Origin: an uncultured Dorea sp.
GTDB taxonomy: Bacteria; Bacillota; Clostridia; Lachnospirales; Lachnospiraceae
DNA length: 64,000 nt
Assembly: GCA_910584265.1 (NCBI GenBank)
Contig: CAJTZE010000009.1
Location: 8,491 to 72,490, forward strand
Direction: 5' to 3'
Positions 51,665-60,217 of this stretch are shown here, piece after piece. Position 1 is the stretch's first letter. Each line of letters begins with the position of its first letter. The notes beneath the pieces are model-generated. The model was not told the origin of the DNA. It did no database searches and saw only the letters and a list, made by a program, of their open reading frames with translations. The position numbers were made by a program, and so were the translations under genes.

Positions 51665-52108
51665 TCAACGCAGCCTGTTTTCAACAAGTCCAAATGAAGC
51701 AGAAATAACAGCATAATCCAGCGTAACCAGCCTTGCAGCAACCACTAGGCCCAACATTGGATCCTTTGAAAAAACATTAAAAAGATGCGCCAAATTCTGT
51801 ACTCCATCGGCTAAAAATTCCTTACAAAGTTCATCCCTGTACTCAATAAATCCAAAGTCATACCCCGCGGGATACGAAATCGGCATATTAAGAACGCAGA
51901 TGTAATCTGTCTCTTCTGCAAGAGCAAGCAATTTTTCGACAGTAAAGCCCCTGGCTCCCTCTTCCACCGGTTCAATCCTACAAACATTTAGATTTTTGGA
52001 GATTTCTTCCGCAATCATATTTTCCACAATCATGTTTGTGTCGTAATCTGTATTTTCTTTCAGATAGCGGAATGGCTGTTGTGCTTCTAATGCTCCGCTC
52101 CCTCTCAT
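51665..52108 (-). pseudogene. Fragment resembling rhamnan-synthesis F (RgpF-like) glycan protein
   Basis: A 147-codon frame without a ribosome site before its ATG. The part TDYICVLNMPISYPAGYDFG and then YRDELCKEFLADGVQNLAHL with FNVFSKDPMLGLVV matches the pattern I know from RgpF-type proteins (Y-x-YIC, a lost HDK, ENLLAS-x-x-V-x-N, F-x-x-NP-x-LG). Full-length relatives are much longer, so this is a truncated piece. The assignment is tentative. Confidence 0.4.
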
Positions 52109-52144
52109 ATAGAAATTGTGCGGTTAGCAAAAAAACTTTTTCTC

Positions 52145-52315
52145 TTAACGATGGGAGAATGGTATTGTAGCAGGCGAATCATACGGCCTGTCGTGATATG
52201 CGCCGTAATGAAGTTTGATATCAAACTCATTATCCTTGATATACAGCTCCACCTGCTCTGCCAAATTTACAGGCTTACCGCTGCACACATTAATGGTATG
52301 GAAAATCGAAGAATA
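52145..52315 (-). pseudogene. C-terminal remnant of an NAD-dependent epimerase/dehydratase
   Basis: A minus-strand frame bounded by stops, with INVCSGKPVNLAEQVELYI then KDNEFDIKLHYGAYHDRPYD and SPATIPFSH. The N-V-C-S-G-x-P-V start of the C-terminal substrate domain and the YGAxxDRPYDSP stretch are typical of sugar-nucleotide epimerases. The Rossmann domain is absent. Its 5' end meets the HTH remnant on the other strand. Confidence 0.5.
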
Positions 52316-52539
52316 TCATCGGGCCTTCTGTAAAAGTATTGCGCAAACGACATCATCTTACACAAAAAGCTCTGGCTGAACAGCTTCAGCTTCAGGGTTA
52401 CGATTTCAATGATTTAACTATTCTCCGCATAGAGCAGGGAACGCGTTTTGTTGCTGATTATGAAGTCCAGGCACTTGCCAATTACTTTCAAGTAAGTTCT
52501 GATGATTTACTAAATAACTGTTTTCAGAACCCAAAATAG
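52309..52539 (+). pseudogene. HTH regulator without a proper start
   Basis: The frame encodes KNIIGPSVKVLRKRHHLTQK and a full HTH ending YFQVSSDDLL. Homology to the family's N-terminus (NIIGP-x-V-x-x-LRK) begins upstream of the first possible start, TTG at 52339, and a stop lies four codons before the homology. No ATG or GTG is available, so it is probably a 5'-truncated gene. A TTG-started 66-residue product cannot be excluded. Confidence 0.55.
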
Positions 52540-52571
52540 AATATTATATTGACAGTCTTGTTACAAAATGA

Positions 52572-52605
52572 AAAATGGCCGGTGCATCCACAGCCAGACC
52601 ATTTT
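52572..52605 (-). terminator. Likely terminator after mtlD
   Basis: Minus-strand arms AAAATGG (52599-52605) and CCATTTT (52572-52578), extended by imperfect GG/CC pairs, are followed by TCATTTTG. Confidence 0.55.
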
Positions 52606-52665
52606 CCCATAAATTATTATTTTATTATACCAAGGAGCATTGTAAGGACTAGTATGCTCAGCACA

Positions 52666-53808
52666 CTAGCCGAGCTTCTCGTACTCAGCAACAATCTTAT
52701 CCAACAGAGCCTCATCTGTAAGACCTGTGATCTCAGCCGCCGCCGCCCGGATACCCTGTGCCGCAATCTTCTCCTGCAGCTCTGCACTCTGCTTATCCTC
52801 CGGGTTATTATAATGCAGCGCCGCGCCAACACCCGTCAGCAGATGCTCTACCGGAAGTCCATAGCCCGCCGCCGTCATAAGAGGCTTAATCAGGCGGTCT
52901 GTAGGGCTCAGTTTGCGGAGCGGCTCACGGCCTACGCGGGTCACATCATCCTGCAGATATGGATTCTTGAAGCGGCTGATGATCTTCTTAATGTAAGCCG
53001 CATGCTTCTCTGGATCAAAGCCGTACTTCTTGATCAGCCCGTCTCCGCTTTCCTTCATTGCCTCAGACACGATTCCATAAATCTCCTCGTCTGCAATCGC
53101 CTTGTCAATGGTCGGGATTTTACGGAGTGTACCCAGATATGCGGTAATGCAGTGTCCGGTATTCAATGTAAATAATTTGCGCTCAATATAAGCCATCAGA
53201 TCATCCACCAGCGTCATGCCTGTGATCTCTGGAATCTCGCCCTTGAAACCAGACTTCTCTACATCCCACTCATAGTAGCGTTCTACTACGACGTCTATGA
53301 AATTCTCACTCTTAACCGGCGGTACGATTCTGTCTACCGCACAATCCGGGAAGCCTACGTATTCATCCGCAAACGCCCTTCCCGCATCGCTTAGGTTCTC
53401 ATATACAGCCTTCTTAAGCTGGGAGGTTCCACGGATTGCATTCTCACATGCGATCATATTCATAGTCTCTTTTATGCCCATCTCCATACGCTTCTCAATC
53501 GCCTTTGCAATAGTCGGAGCGACCCTTGGCAGGATTACAAGGCCTACCGCCGTTGTTACGATATCTGCTGTTGCAATTTCATCTACCGCCTCCGGCTTTG
53601 TGGAATTCACGCCGCAGATATTTTCGAGCTTCTGATCCTCGCACTCCACGTCCATAATATGAACCGTGTACGTCTTGTCCTCATTGATCTTATCGATTAC
53701 CGCATCTACCACATCGGCAAATACCACCTGATAGCCTGACTGACTGAGCAATGCCCCGATAAATCCACGACCAATGTTACCTGCACCAAACTGAACCGCT
53801 TTTTTCAT
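52666..53808 (-). CDS. mtlD: Mannitol-1-phosphate 5-dehydrogenase
   Basis: It oxidises mannitol 1-phosphate to fructose 6-phosphate with NAD+. The 380-residue product has the N-terminal NAD loop KKAVQFGAGNIGRGFIG, a CENAIRGTSQLKKAV segment, VDRIVPP and the catalytic-region Lys/His-containing LFTLNTGHCITAYLG. The ATG at 53808 follows AAAGGAG; a 13-codon upstream extension is not needed. It follows mtlA and completes the pathway from the PTS product. Confidence 0.95.
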   Translation of the reverse strand: MKKAVQFGAGNIGRGFIGALLSQSGYQVVFADVVDAVIDKINEDKTYTVHIMDVECEDQKLENICGVNSTKPEAVDEIATADIVTTAVGLVILPRVAPTIAKAIEKRMEMGIKETMNMIACENAIRGTSQLKKAVYENLSDAGRAFADEYVGFPDCAVDRIVPPVKSENFIDVVVERYYEWDVEKSGFKGEIPEITGMTLVDDLMAYIERKLFTLNTGHCITAYLGTLRKIPTIDKAIADEEIYGIVSEAMKESGDGLIKKYGFDPEKHAAYIKKIISRFKNPYLQDDVTRVGREPLRKLSPTDRLIKPLMTAAGYGLPVEHLLTGVGAALHYNNPEDKQSAELQEKIAAQGIRAAAAEITGLTDEALLDKIVAEYEKLG

Positions 53809-53890
53809 GATGATTTCTCCTTTACTATTTGTGATTTTCATTTCCAATCTTAAATCGGAAGGGAGTTCCCCCCCTTCCTGTCATACCAAT

Positions 53891-55768
53891 CTAGCCGAAT
53901 GTCTTCATAATTGTATCAACGTCTGCGTTCTTCTTCAGGTTCTCAAGAAGCTCCTCATCCTCTAAGCTTCCTGCAATGTTTGCAAGAATCTCAAGATGCT
54001 CGTCGCCAACGCCTGCAATACCAATTACGAGGTTTGCCTTCTCATCACCGAAATCAACGCCTTCCGGATACTGCATTACTACGATACCTGACTTCTTAAC
54101 AGTCTCCTTCGCATTGGAGGTTCCGTGAGGGATTGCAACGCCCATTCCCATATATGTGGTAACAAGCTTTTCACGCTCTACCATCGCGTCAATATAATCT
54201 TCATTTACGAATCCCAGCTCGCACAGAAGCTTTCCTGCCGCACGGATTGCTGTCTCTTTGTCTACGCTTGGAAGTCCCGTCTTAATACCTTCCTCAATTA
54301 GAACGCCCTTCTTTGCCTCTTTCTTCGGTTCTTCCGCTGCCGGTTCCTCTGCCGCCGGAGCCGCTTCTCCGGAAGAAAGTGCTGCCAGCTCGTCATACAG
54401 TGCATCCAGACTTGGATCTGCAAGGAAGTTATTTAAGGTTACCAGTCTTGCCTGAGGCGCGCTCTTAGCCGCACGATCCTGTAAAATAGTCTGGCATACT
54501 ACAACATTTGCATCGGAAGGAACATTGTCAACGGATGTATTCGTTACAACGATTCCCAGATTCAGAGGCTTGATTCGGTTTCTGAACTTTGTCGCACCCA
54601 TAGCAGAAGAACCCATACCAGCGTCACATGCGAAGATAATCTTCTTAATATCTGCAGCCTTCACATCTGCTCCTGTAAGCGCCTGTACCGGAGCGCCGCC
54701 CTTTGCCTCAGCCTTCATGCTGTCCTTCTTTGCCTGTGCTTCCTCAAGGCTCTTCTCACCGGACATCTTAATGATCGGTGTTGCAACCAGAAAGGAAACT
54801 CCTGTAGCAATCACTACGCCGAGAAGTGTGATCAGCATACCGCTTCCCCTTGGCGACATGGACATGAATGCGATGATGGATCCCGGTGAAGCCGGTCCGA
54901 CAAGTCCTGCCCCCATAATGCTATAGAAGAAAATAGCACATACATTACCAACGATAGGTGCAATGATAACAATCGGATTCATCAATATATATGGGAAATA
55001 GATCTCATGGATACCGCCCAGGAAGTGAATGATGATGGCTCCTGGAGCGGATGCCTTTGTAACCTTATCCTTGCTGAACATCCAGTATGCGATCAGGACA
55101 CCGAGTCCCGGTCCCGGATTAGGCTCCAGCATATACATAATGGATCTTCCCATCTCCTGCGCCTGAAGTGTGGCAATCGGTGTAAAGATACCGTGGTTGA
55201 TCGCATTGTTCAGGAACAATACCTTTGCAGGCTCAATAAAGATTGCCGCCAGCGGAAGAAGTCCGTGATTAACCAATACGTCAACACCGGATGACAGAAC
55301 AACCAGTATCGCCGCCATCAGAGGCCCGATCAGGTAAGAGCCGATGATTGCAAGGATCATACCCAGGATTCCAACCGAGAAGTTGTTGATCAGCATCTCA
55401 AAGCCTGCCGGCATATGTCCTTCCATAGCCTTGTCAAACTTCTTGATCACAAATCCGCCGATCGGTCCCATCAGCATTGCGCCCATCAGCATCGGATAAT
55501 CCGGCGCTCCTACGATAACACCGATAACGGCGATACCGCCCATAACCGCCCCGCGGTCTCCGCCTACTAATTTACCGCCCTGGTAAGCTACCAGAATCGG
55601 AAGCAGGTAGTTCAGCATCGGTCCATTCAGTCCGGCAAGCTTCTCATTCGGACGCCATCCCGCTTCAATAAACAGTGCTGTGATAAATCCCCATGCAATG
55701 AATGCTCCGATATTCGGCATTACCATTGCGCTAAGGAATTTTCCAAAACGTTGTACTGCATTTTTCAT
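53891..55768 (-). CDS. mtlA: Mannitol PTS EIICBA, three domains in one chain
   Basis: It takes up mannitol and phosphorylates it to mannitol 1-phosphate. The 625-residue chain has EIIC (about 1-340, several membrane segments, GGIHEIYFPYILMNP), EIIB with the phospho-Cys in FACDAGMGSSAMG (about 380-392), and EIIA (about 480-622) with the phospho-His in GVAIPHGTSNAKETVKKSG. In many Firmicutes EIIA is the separate MtlF, so the fused type needs no extra gene. The ATG at 55768 follows AAGGAG. A clear promoter lies upstream. Confidence 0.95.
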   Translation of the reverse strand: MKNAVQRFGKFLSAMVMPNIGAFIAWGFITALFIEAGWRPNEKLAGLNGPMLNYLLPILVAYQGGKLVGGDRGAVMGGIAVIGVIVGAPDYPMLMGAMLMGPIGGFVIKKFDKAMEGHMPAGFEMLINNFSVGILGMILAIIGSYLIGPLMAAILVVLSSGVDVLVNHGLLPLAAIFIEPAKVLFLNNAINHGIFTPIATLQAQEMGRSIMYMLEPNPGPGLGVLIAYWMFSKDKVTKASAPGAIIIHFLGGIHEIYFPYILMNPIVIIAPIVGNVCAIFFYSIMGAGLVGPASPGSIIAFMSMSPRGSGMLITLLGVVIATGVSFLVATPIIKMSGEKSLEEAQAKKDSMKAEAKGGAPVQALTGADVKAADIKKIIFACDAGMGSSAMGATKFRNRIKPLNLGIVVTNTSVDNVPSDANVVVCQTILQDRAAKSAPQARLVTLNNFLADPSLDALYDELAALSSGEAAPAAEEPAAEEPKKEAKKGVLIEEGIKTGLPSVDKETAIRAAGKLLCELGFVNEDYIDAMVEREKLVTTYMGMGVAIPHGTSNAKETVKKSGIVVMQYPEGVDFGDEKANLVIGIAGVGDEHLEILANIAGSLEDEELLENLKKNADVDTIMKTFG

Positions 55769-55822
55769 GTTACGTTCTCCTTTCATTTCCCTTGTCTCTC
55801 ATAACCTTTTTGCTATGGTTTT

Positions 55823-55851
55823 ATTGTAAAGGACTTTTCTGTCATTTACAA
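55823..55851 (-). promoter_or_regulatory. Promoter of mtlA-mtlD
   Basis: TTGTAA (55846-55851), a 17-base spacer and TACAAT (55823-55828) on the minus strand. Confidence 0.6.
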
Positions 55852-55869
55852 ACAAATGATATTGCATCT

Positions 55870-55934
55870 TTGTCACAAACGCTTTGCGCCAAACGCTGCT
55901 TTTATTTGTCAATTTGACGATTATCCTGTATAAT
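55870..55934 (+). promoter_or_regulatory. Promoter and repeat sequences before the mtlR-type gene
   Basis: TTGTCA (55906-55911), a 17-base spacer and TATAAT (55929-55934) form a good promoter. Just upstream AAACGCT occurs twice (55878-55884 and 55891-55897), and TTTGTCA occurs near 55869 and 55905. These repeats between the divergent promoters are candidate regulator sites. Confidence 0.6.
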
Positions 55935-55970
55935 AAATCCATATCAAGTTAGACGAAAGAGGAGGTTTCT

Positions 55971-58076
55971 ATGCTGCTTACAGGGCGCGCCGAAGACATT
56001 ATCCGTATATTGATCCGATTCCCGCAGGACAATCCTGTTACCACCGCAATTATATCTGAGGAGTTAAATATCAGCAGCCGTTCTGTCCAGCGCGAGCTGC
56101 CGGGTGTAGAGCAATGGCTTGCCGCCGAAGGCTATCAGTTTGTCCGCAAGCGCAGTGTAGGGCTTATCCTGGACGAGCCGGATTCCAGAAAACAGGAGCT
56201 GCTCGCGCTCCTTAATCTCAGTAAGTCCACTGCCGTAACCGTTGATGACCGAAGAGACCGCCAGCTTATACTCCGTCACGAAATACTCTTTGCCCCTGAG
56301 CCTGTTAAGTCTTATTATTTCACAGAAAAGCTTGGGATATCCGACGGAACCCTGACAAATGATCTAAATCAGCTGGACGGCTGGTTTGAGAAATACCACT
56401 TAAACTTAATCCGCAGGCAGGGACTCGGAATCTTTCTGGAGGGTTCTGAAATTTCCCGCAGACAGGCCGTCACTTCCCACATCGGGAGCCAGCTGAGCCA
56501 GCGGAAAAATTCCTCTTCCATGCGGAGTCTGGATTCCTCAAGGCAGAGCATCTGCATCAGTGAGATTCCCATGCAGATTACGGCCTCTGTCACGCAGATT
56601 CTTACCGACGGTGAACAGCAGCTTCAGCTGCATCTGTCCGATAACGGTTACCTGCAGCTGCTGGCATATATCTCTTACTCTGTACATCGGATACAGCAGG
56701 GATTCATTATTGAGGATGCTGATATTTCTGCCTCCGATCTATCAATAGAGCCGGAGTTCGCCGTAGCAGAATATTTGATGAAACAGCTCCGTCATCGTTT
56801 CACGCTTCCAATCATTGAAAGCGAAACAGAATACCTGACCGTATTTCTGACCGGTGTGAGGATCTGGCCCGCCAGCCGCCGGGATTTGACCACAAAGCGT
56901 GATTTTGATATTCATCAGCTTACGCTTTCTGTCATTAAAAATGTTGGGGATAATCTTAAGATTGATTTTAGCGATGATTCCAATCTCCCGGCAGAGCTTG
57001 GTTCACACCTACAGCCTGCCATCGGACGGCTCCGGGCAGGAATACCTATTGAGAATCCTCTTTTGAAGGATTTTCAGACAAATTATAAAGATATTTACCA
57101 CGCCTGCGAAACCGGATGTGCCTCTCTTTCAGAAATGTATGAGCTTCCCGTTTTTCCTGCGTCTGAGATTGGGTTCATTACCATTTATTTTGTCATGGCT
57201 CTGGACCGCAAAGCGAAGCTTAACCGGCGCATATCGGTTATCATTGTCTGTCCTACCGGAATCGGAAGCTCCAGGCTTCTAGCTGAAAATCTAAAAAAGG
57301 AATACCATGATCTGGACATACGCGGAACCATGTCTGCATTTGACGTCGATGCAGAAAAGCTTACCGCACAGAGCATTGACCTGATCATCTCAACCGTAAA
57401 GCTTGATACCTCCTACCGCTGGATAAGAGTGAATCCAATTCTGGCGAAGCAGGACAAGATGCTGCTGGATTCTAAAATCAAGCTGATTCTTTCACAGAAG
57501 CAAAATCAGGACAAGCATGTTAAAGCCATTCCAGCCGCTCCTCTGTCCAAAAAAGATGTGGATTATCTCGCCGCCCTTGGAAGTGAGATCTACCATCTGC
57601 TGGGGAATATAAGATTCGGGCGCGCACCGGTGCTCCAGAACCGCGAAGATATCATTGTCTGTGCGGCTTCCCTGTTTGCTGACACACCGGAAATGGAACA
57701 GCATTTCTATGAAATCATAAAAAAAAGAGACCGGCTTGCAGACACCTATATGAAGCCCTTCCACTCCCTTTTTCTCCATGGCCGGAGCCCAGATATCAGC
57801 CATCCATGCTTCGGATACATACATCTGGAACCTCCGATTTATGAAAACGGAAGAATCATATTAGGTACAATCGTCTCATTTATACCTGAAGGAGAAAATA
57901 ACGAAATCACCGCACCGCTCGCCAGCGAAATTGTCGGCGCCCTGTTAGAAGAACCGGAACTTCTTTCCGCACTGCGGGCTGTAAATGACGAATTGTTCAC
58001 CAGTCTTCTGGAAGTATCACTGCTTAAATATTATAAGAACTGTGCTGCTTCTGTCTTAGGTCTGCCCAATAAGTAA
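55971..58076 (+). CDS. PRD-containing PTS regulator (MtlR-like)
   Basis: A 701-residue transcription regulator. Two N-terminal HTH parts (about 10-50 and 95-125; ISSRSVQREL), two PTS regulation domains (PRD1 about 190-300, PRD2 about 305-415), an EIIB-like domain with the Cys in IIVCPTGIGSSRLLAENL (near 425), and a C-terminal EIIA-mannitol-type domain (about 555-695) with FLHGRSPD-like region. In B. subtilis MtlR, phosphorylation of these domains controls activation of mtlAD. It is divergent from mtlA, which supports that role. Confidence 0.88.
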   Translation: MLLTGRAEDIIRILIRFPQDNPVTTAIISEELNISSRSVQRELPGVEQWLAAEGYQFVRKRSVGLILDEPDSRKQELLALLNLSKSTAVTVDDRRDRQLILRHEILFAPEPVKSYYFTEKLGISDGTLTNDLNQLDGWFEKYHLNLIRRQGLGIFLEGSEISRRQAVTSHIGSQLSQRKNSSSMRSLDSSRQSICISEIPMQITASVTQILTDGEQQLQLHLSDNGYLQLLAYISYSVHRIQQGFIIEDADISASDLSIEPEFAVAEYLMKQLRHRFTLPIIESETEYLTVFLTGVRIWPASRRDLTTKRDFDIHQLTLSVIKNVGDNLKIDFSDDSNLPAELGSHLQPAIGRLRAGIPIENPLLKDFQTNYKDIYHACETGCASLSEMYELPVFPASEIGFITIYFVMALDRKAKLNRRISVIIVCPTGIGSSRLLAENLKKEYHDLDIRGTMSAFDVDAEKLTAQSIDLIISTVKLDTSYRWIRVNPILAKQDKMLLDSKIKLILSQKQNQDKHVKAIPAAPLSKKDVDYLAALGSEIYHLLGNIRFGRAPVLQNREDIIVCAASLFADTPEMEQHFYEIIKKRDRLADTYMKPFHSLFLHGRSPDISHPCFGYIHLEPPIYENGRIILGTIVSFIPEGENNEITAPLASEIVGALLEEPELLSALRAVNDELFTSLLEVSLLKYYKNCAASVLGLPNK

Positions 58077-58088
58077 ATAACCAAAAAT

Positions 58089-58122
58089 AAGCGGCGCAGG
58101 AAATCTCATCCCTGCGCCGCTT
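58089..58122. terminator. Bidirectional terminator, regulator / ptsI
   Basis: Arms AAGCGGCGCAGG (58089-58100) and CCTGCGCCGCTT (58111-58122) are perfect complements around a ten-base loop, between converging genes. The T-tract is short. Confidence 0.75.
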
Positions 58123-58140
58123 GCTGCGTCTTAATCAATA

Positions 58141-59745
58141 TTACTTTCTATTAAGGATCTGCTCTCTTACATAGTCAATGCTTCCGGCTGACATACTGAA
58201 CTCATCCAGCCCAAGATCCAGAAGTGTCTCAACTGCCTTCTGATCTCCTGCCATCTCGCCGCACATGCCGACTTTGATGCCTTCTTTATGTCCTGCCTCA
58301 ATTACCTGTCCGATTGCCTTAAGAACTGCCGGACTAAAGTAGTTATACTTCTGAGCAATCTTCTTATTGCCTCTGTCAACTACCAGAATATACTGTGTCA
58401 AATCGTTGGTTCCGATACTGAAGAAATCTGCTTCCTTCGCGAACTCTTCTGCAAGCATAACACTTGCCGGGGTCTCGATCATCATACCCGTCTCGATATC
58501 CTTGTCGTATTTCTGGCCTCTCTCGTCCAGCTCCTTCTTACATTCCTCTACAACAGCCTTCGCCTCTATAAGCTCATCCATAGAAATGATCATCGGGAAC
58601 ATAATCCTTACATGACCGAATGCACTTGCACGGAGAATTGCACGGAGCTGCTCCTTAAACATGTCTTTCATATCCAGAGAAATACGGATTGCCCTCCATC
58701 CAAGGAACGGATTCTCCTCTTTCTCGAATTCATAATAAGACAGTTCTTTATCTCCGCCGATATCCAATGTACGGATTGTCAATTCCTGTGAAGCAAGCTC
58801 TGCCGCTTCCTTATATACTGCAAACTGCTCTTCCTCTGTCGGGAAATGTGTATTCTGCATATACAGGAACTCGCTTCTGAACAGACCTACGCCGTCGATA
58901 TTCATCGGCAGGGCGTTCCGGATATCCTGTACGTTGCCTACGTTTGCACACAGGTAAATCCTCTTGCCTTCCTTGGTTACAGCCGGAGTATCCCTTAATT
59001 TCTCGAGATGGACTCTCTCCTTCTCATAAGCCTCTTTCTTTGCAAGATATTCCTTCTCTGCAGCTACGTCCGGCTTTACAACAATTACGCCTTCTCCCGC
59101 ATCCATGCAGATAATCTCTCCGTCTTCAACCTTAGAAAGGATTCCCTTAACCCCTACCAGAGTCGGGATTCCAAGACTCTTAGCAATAATGGAAACGTGG
59201 CTTGTTACGCCGCCTTCCTCTGTAATAATACCTTTTACCAATGAAGGGTCGATCTTAACCGTATCAGATGGATACATATCGCGGGCCATAACCACAACCG
59301 GCTCTGTGATTCCGCCGAGATCCGGCAGCTTCACTCCCTTAACTCCGGCTAACAGACGCTTGCCGATATCTCTTACGTCCGCCGCCCTCTCCTTCATGTA
59401 TTCGTCATCCATAGATGCAAAGATCATAGCAAACTCATCTATGGTCTCGCTGACTGCCTGCTGAACGTTCTTCTTGTCATTCTTAATTCTGCCCTCTACT
59501 CCGTCCTGCAGCATAAAATCATCTGCAATCTCCAGATGTGCAGCAAAGATTTCATTCTTCTCTGCCAGCTTGTTAAGCTCTGCGATAACTGCAGCCTTAG
59601 AAGCGGCAAACTTATCAATCTCAGCCTGCGCCTGATCCTCTGTAATAGAAGCAGTATCAGGTGTCAAATCCGGCTCAAGATACAAATAAATCTTCTCAAC
59701 GGCAATACCTCTTGACGCCGTCTTCTCAACATGAATCTGTTCCAT
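58141..59745 (-). CDS. ptsI: PTS enzyme I (phosphoenolpyruvate-protein phosphotransferase)
   Basis: The first enzyme of the PTS, passing phosphate from PEP to HPr. The 534-residue product has the phospho-His in GGVTSHVSIIAKSLGIPT, FRSEFLYM, the C-terminal PEP-binding GTNDLTQYILVVDRGN and GMCGEMAGDQ with the active Cys. It is some 35 residues shorter than enzymes of about 570, mostly at the C-terminal end. It begins one base after the ptsH stop and shares its promoter. Confidence 0.96.
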   Translation of the reverse strand: MEQIHVEKTASRGIAVEKIYLYLEPDLTPDTASITEDQAQAEIDKFAASKAAVIAELNKLAEKNEIFAAHLEIADDFMLQDGVEGRIKNDKKNVQQAVSETIDEFAMIFASMDDEYMKERAADVRDIGKRLLAGVKGVKLPDLGGITEPVVVMARDMYPSDTVKIDPSLVKGIITEEGGVTSHVSIIAKSLGIPTLVGVKGILSKVEDGEIICMDAGEGVIVVKPDVAAEKEYLAKKEAYEKERVHLEKLRDTPAVTKEGKRIYLCANVGNVQDIRNALPMNIDGVGLFRSEFLYMQNTHFPTEEEQFAVYKEAAELASQELTIRTLDIGGDKELSYYEFEKEENPFLGWRAIRISLDMKDMFKEQLRAILRASAFGHVRIMFPMIISMDELIEAKAVVEECKKELDERGQKYDKDIETGMMIETPASVMLAEEFAKEADFFSIGTNDLTQYILVVDRGNKKIAQKYNYFSPAVLKAIGQVIEAGHKEGIKVGMCGEMAGDQKAVETLLDLGLDEFSMSAGSIDYVREQILNRK

Positions 59746-59746
59746 C

Positions 59747-60010
59747 TTACTCTCCTAATCCACTCTCAATTGCATCAATTACTGTCTTGAGTGCTTCTGC
59801 CTCATCTTCGCCGTCACACTCAACTGTGATCTCTGTACCGCATTTGATAGCTGCTGACATAAGATTCAAAACGCTCTTAGCCTGAAGCCTCTTCTCTCCA
59901 ACAACCAAAACAACGTTTGATTTGAACGGAGCTGCTGTCTTAGCCAGTGTTGCTGCCGGTCTAGCGTGAATTCCTGTAGGATTTGAGATTGTTACTTTCT
60001 GAGATACCAT
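59747..60010 (-). CDS. ptsH: HPr phosphocarrier protein
   Basis: An 87-residue HPr with phospho-His in NPTGIHARPAA (His16) and a regulatory Ser in the KSVLNLMSA segment, which HPr kinase can phosphorylate in Firmicutes. It transfers phosphate from EI to EIIA domains, such as that of MtlA in this window. It is first in the ptsHI operon, with a strong promoter. Confidence 0.97.
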   Translation of the reverse strand: MVSQKVTISNPTGIHARPAATLAKTAAPFKSNVVLVVGEKRLQAKSVLNLMSAAIKCGTEITVECDGEDEAEALKTVIDAIESGLGE

Positions 60011-60091
60011 GATATCTTCCTCCCTTATTGTTATATTTGCTTAATATTCTGTGTAAGGTCCCAGTCATAACTATACACATTGTTGCTATTA

Positions 60092-60120
60092 AGTATACCC
60101 TTTTCAGTTACACTTGTCAA
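60092..60120 (-). promoter_or_regulatory. Promoter of ptsH-ptsI
   Basis: TTGACA (60115-60120), a 17-base spacer and TATACT (60092-60097) on the minus strand, near-consensus. Confidence 0.8.
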
Positions 60121-60122
60121 AC

Positions 60123-60162
60123 CTTTGCACAATAATTTTCAGCTCTTTGCACGATTATTTTC
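60123..60162. repeat. Tandem 18-base repeats upstream of the ptsHI promoter
   Basis: CTTTGCACAATAATTTTC (60123-60140) and CTTTGCACGATTATTTTC (60145-60162) agree at 16 of 18 positions with a 22-base period. They lie just upstream of the -35, on one face of the helix two turns apart, as expected for an activator or repressor pair. Confidence 0.6.
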
Positions 60163-60217
60163 CTACTTTTTCTTCCCAATGCCGCCTGTCTTGCTCTTAA
60201 CTTTTCCGGATTACCTG

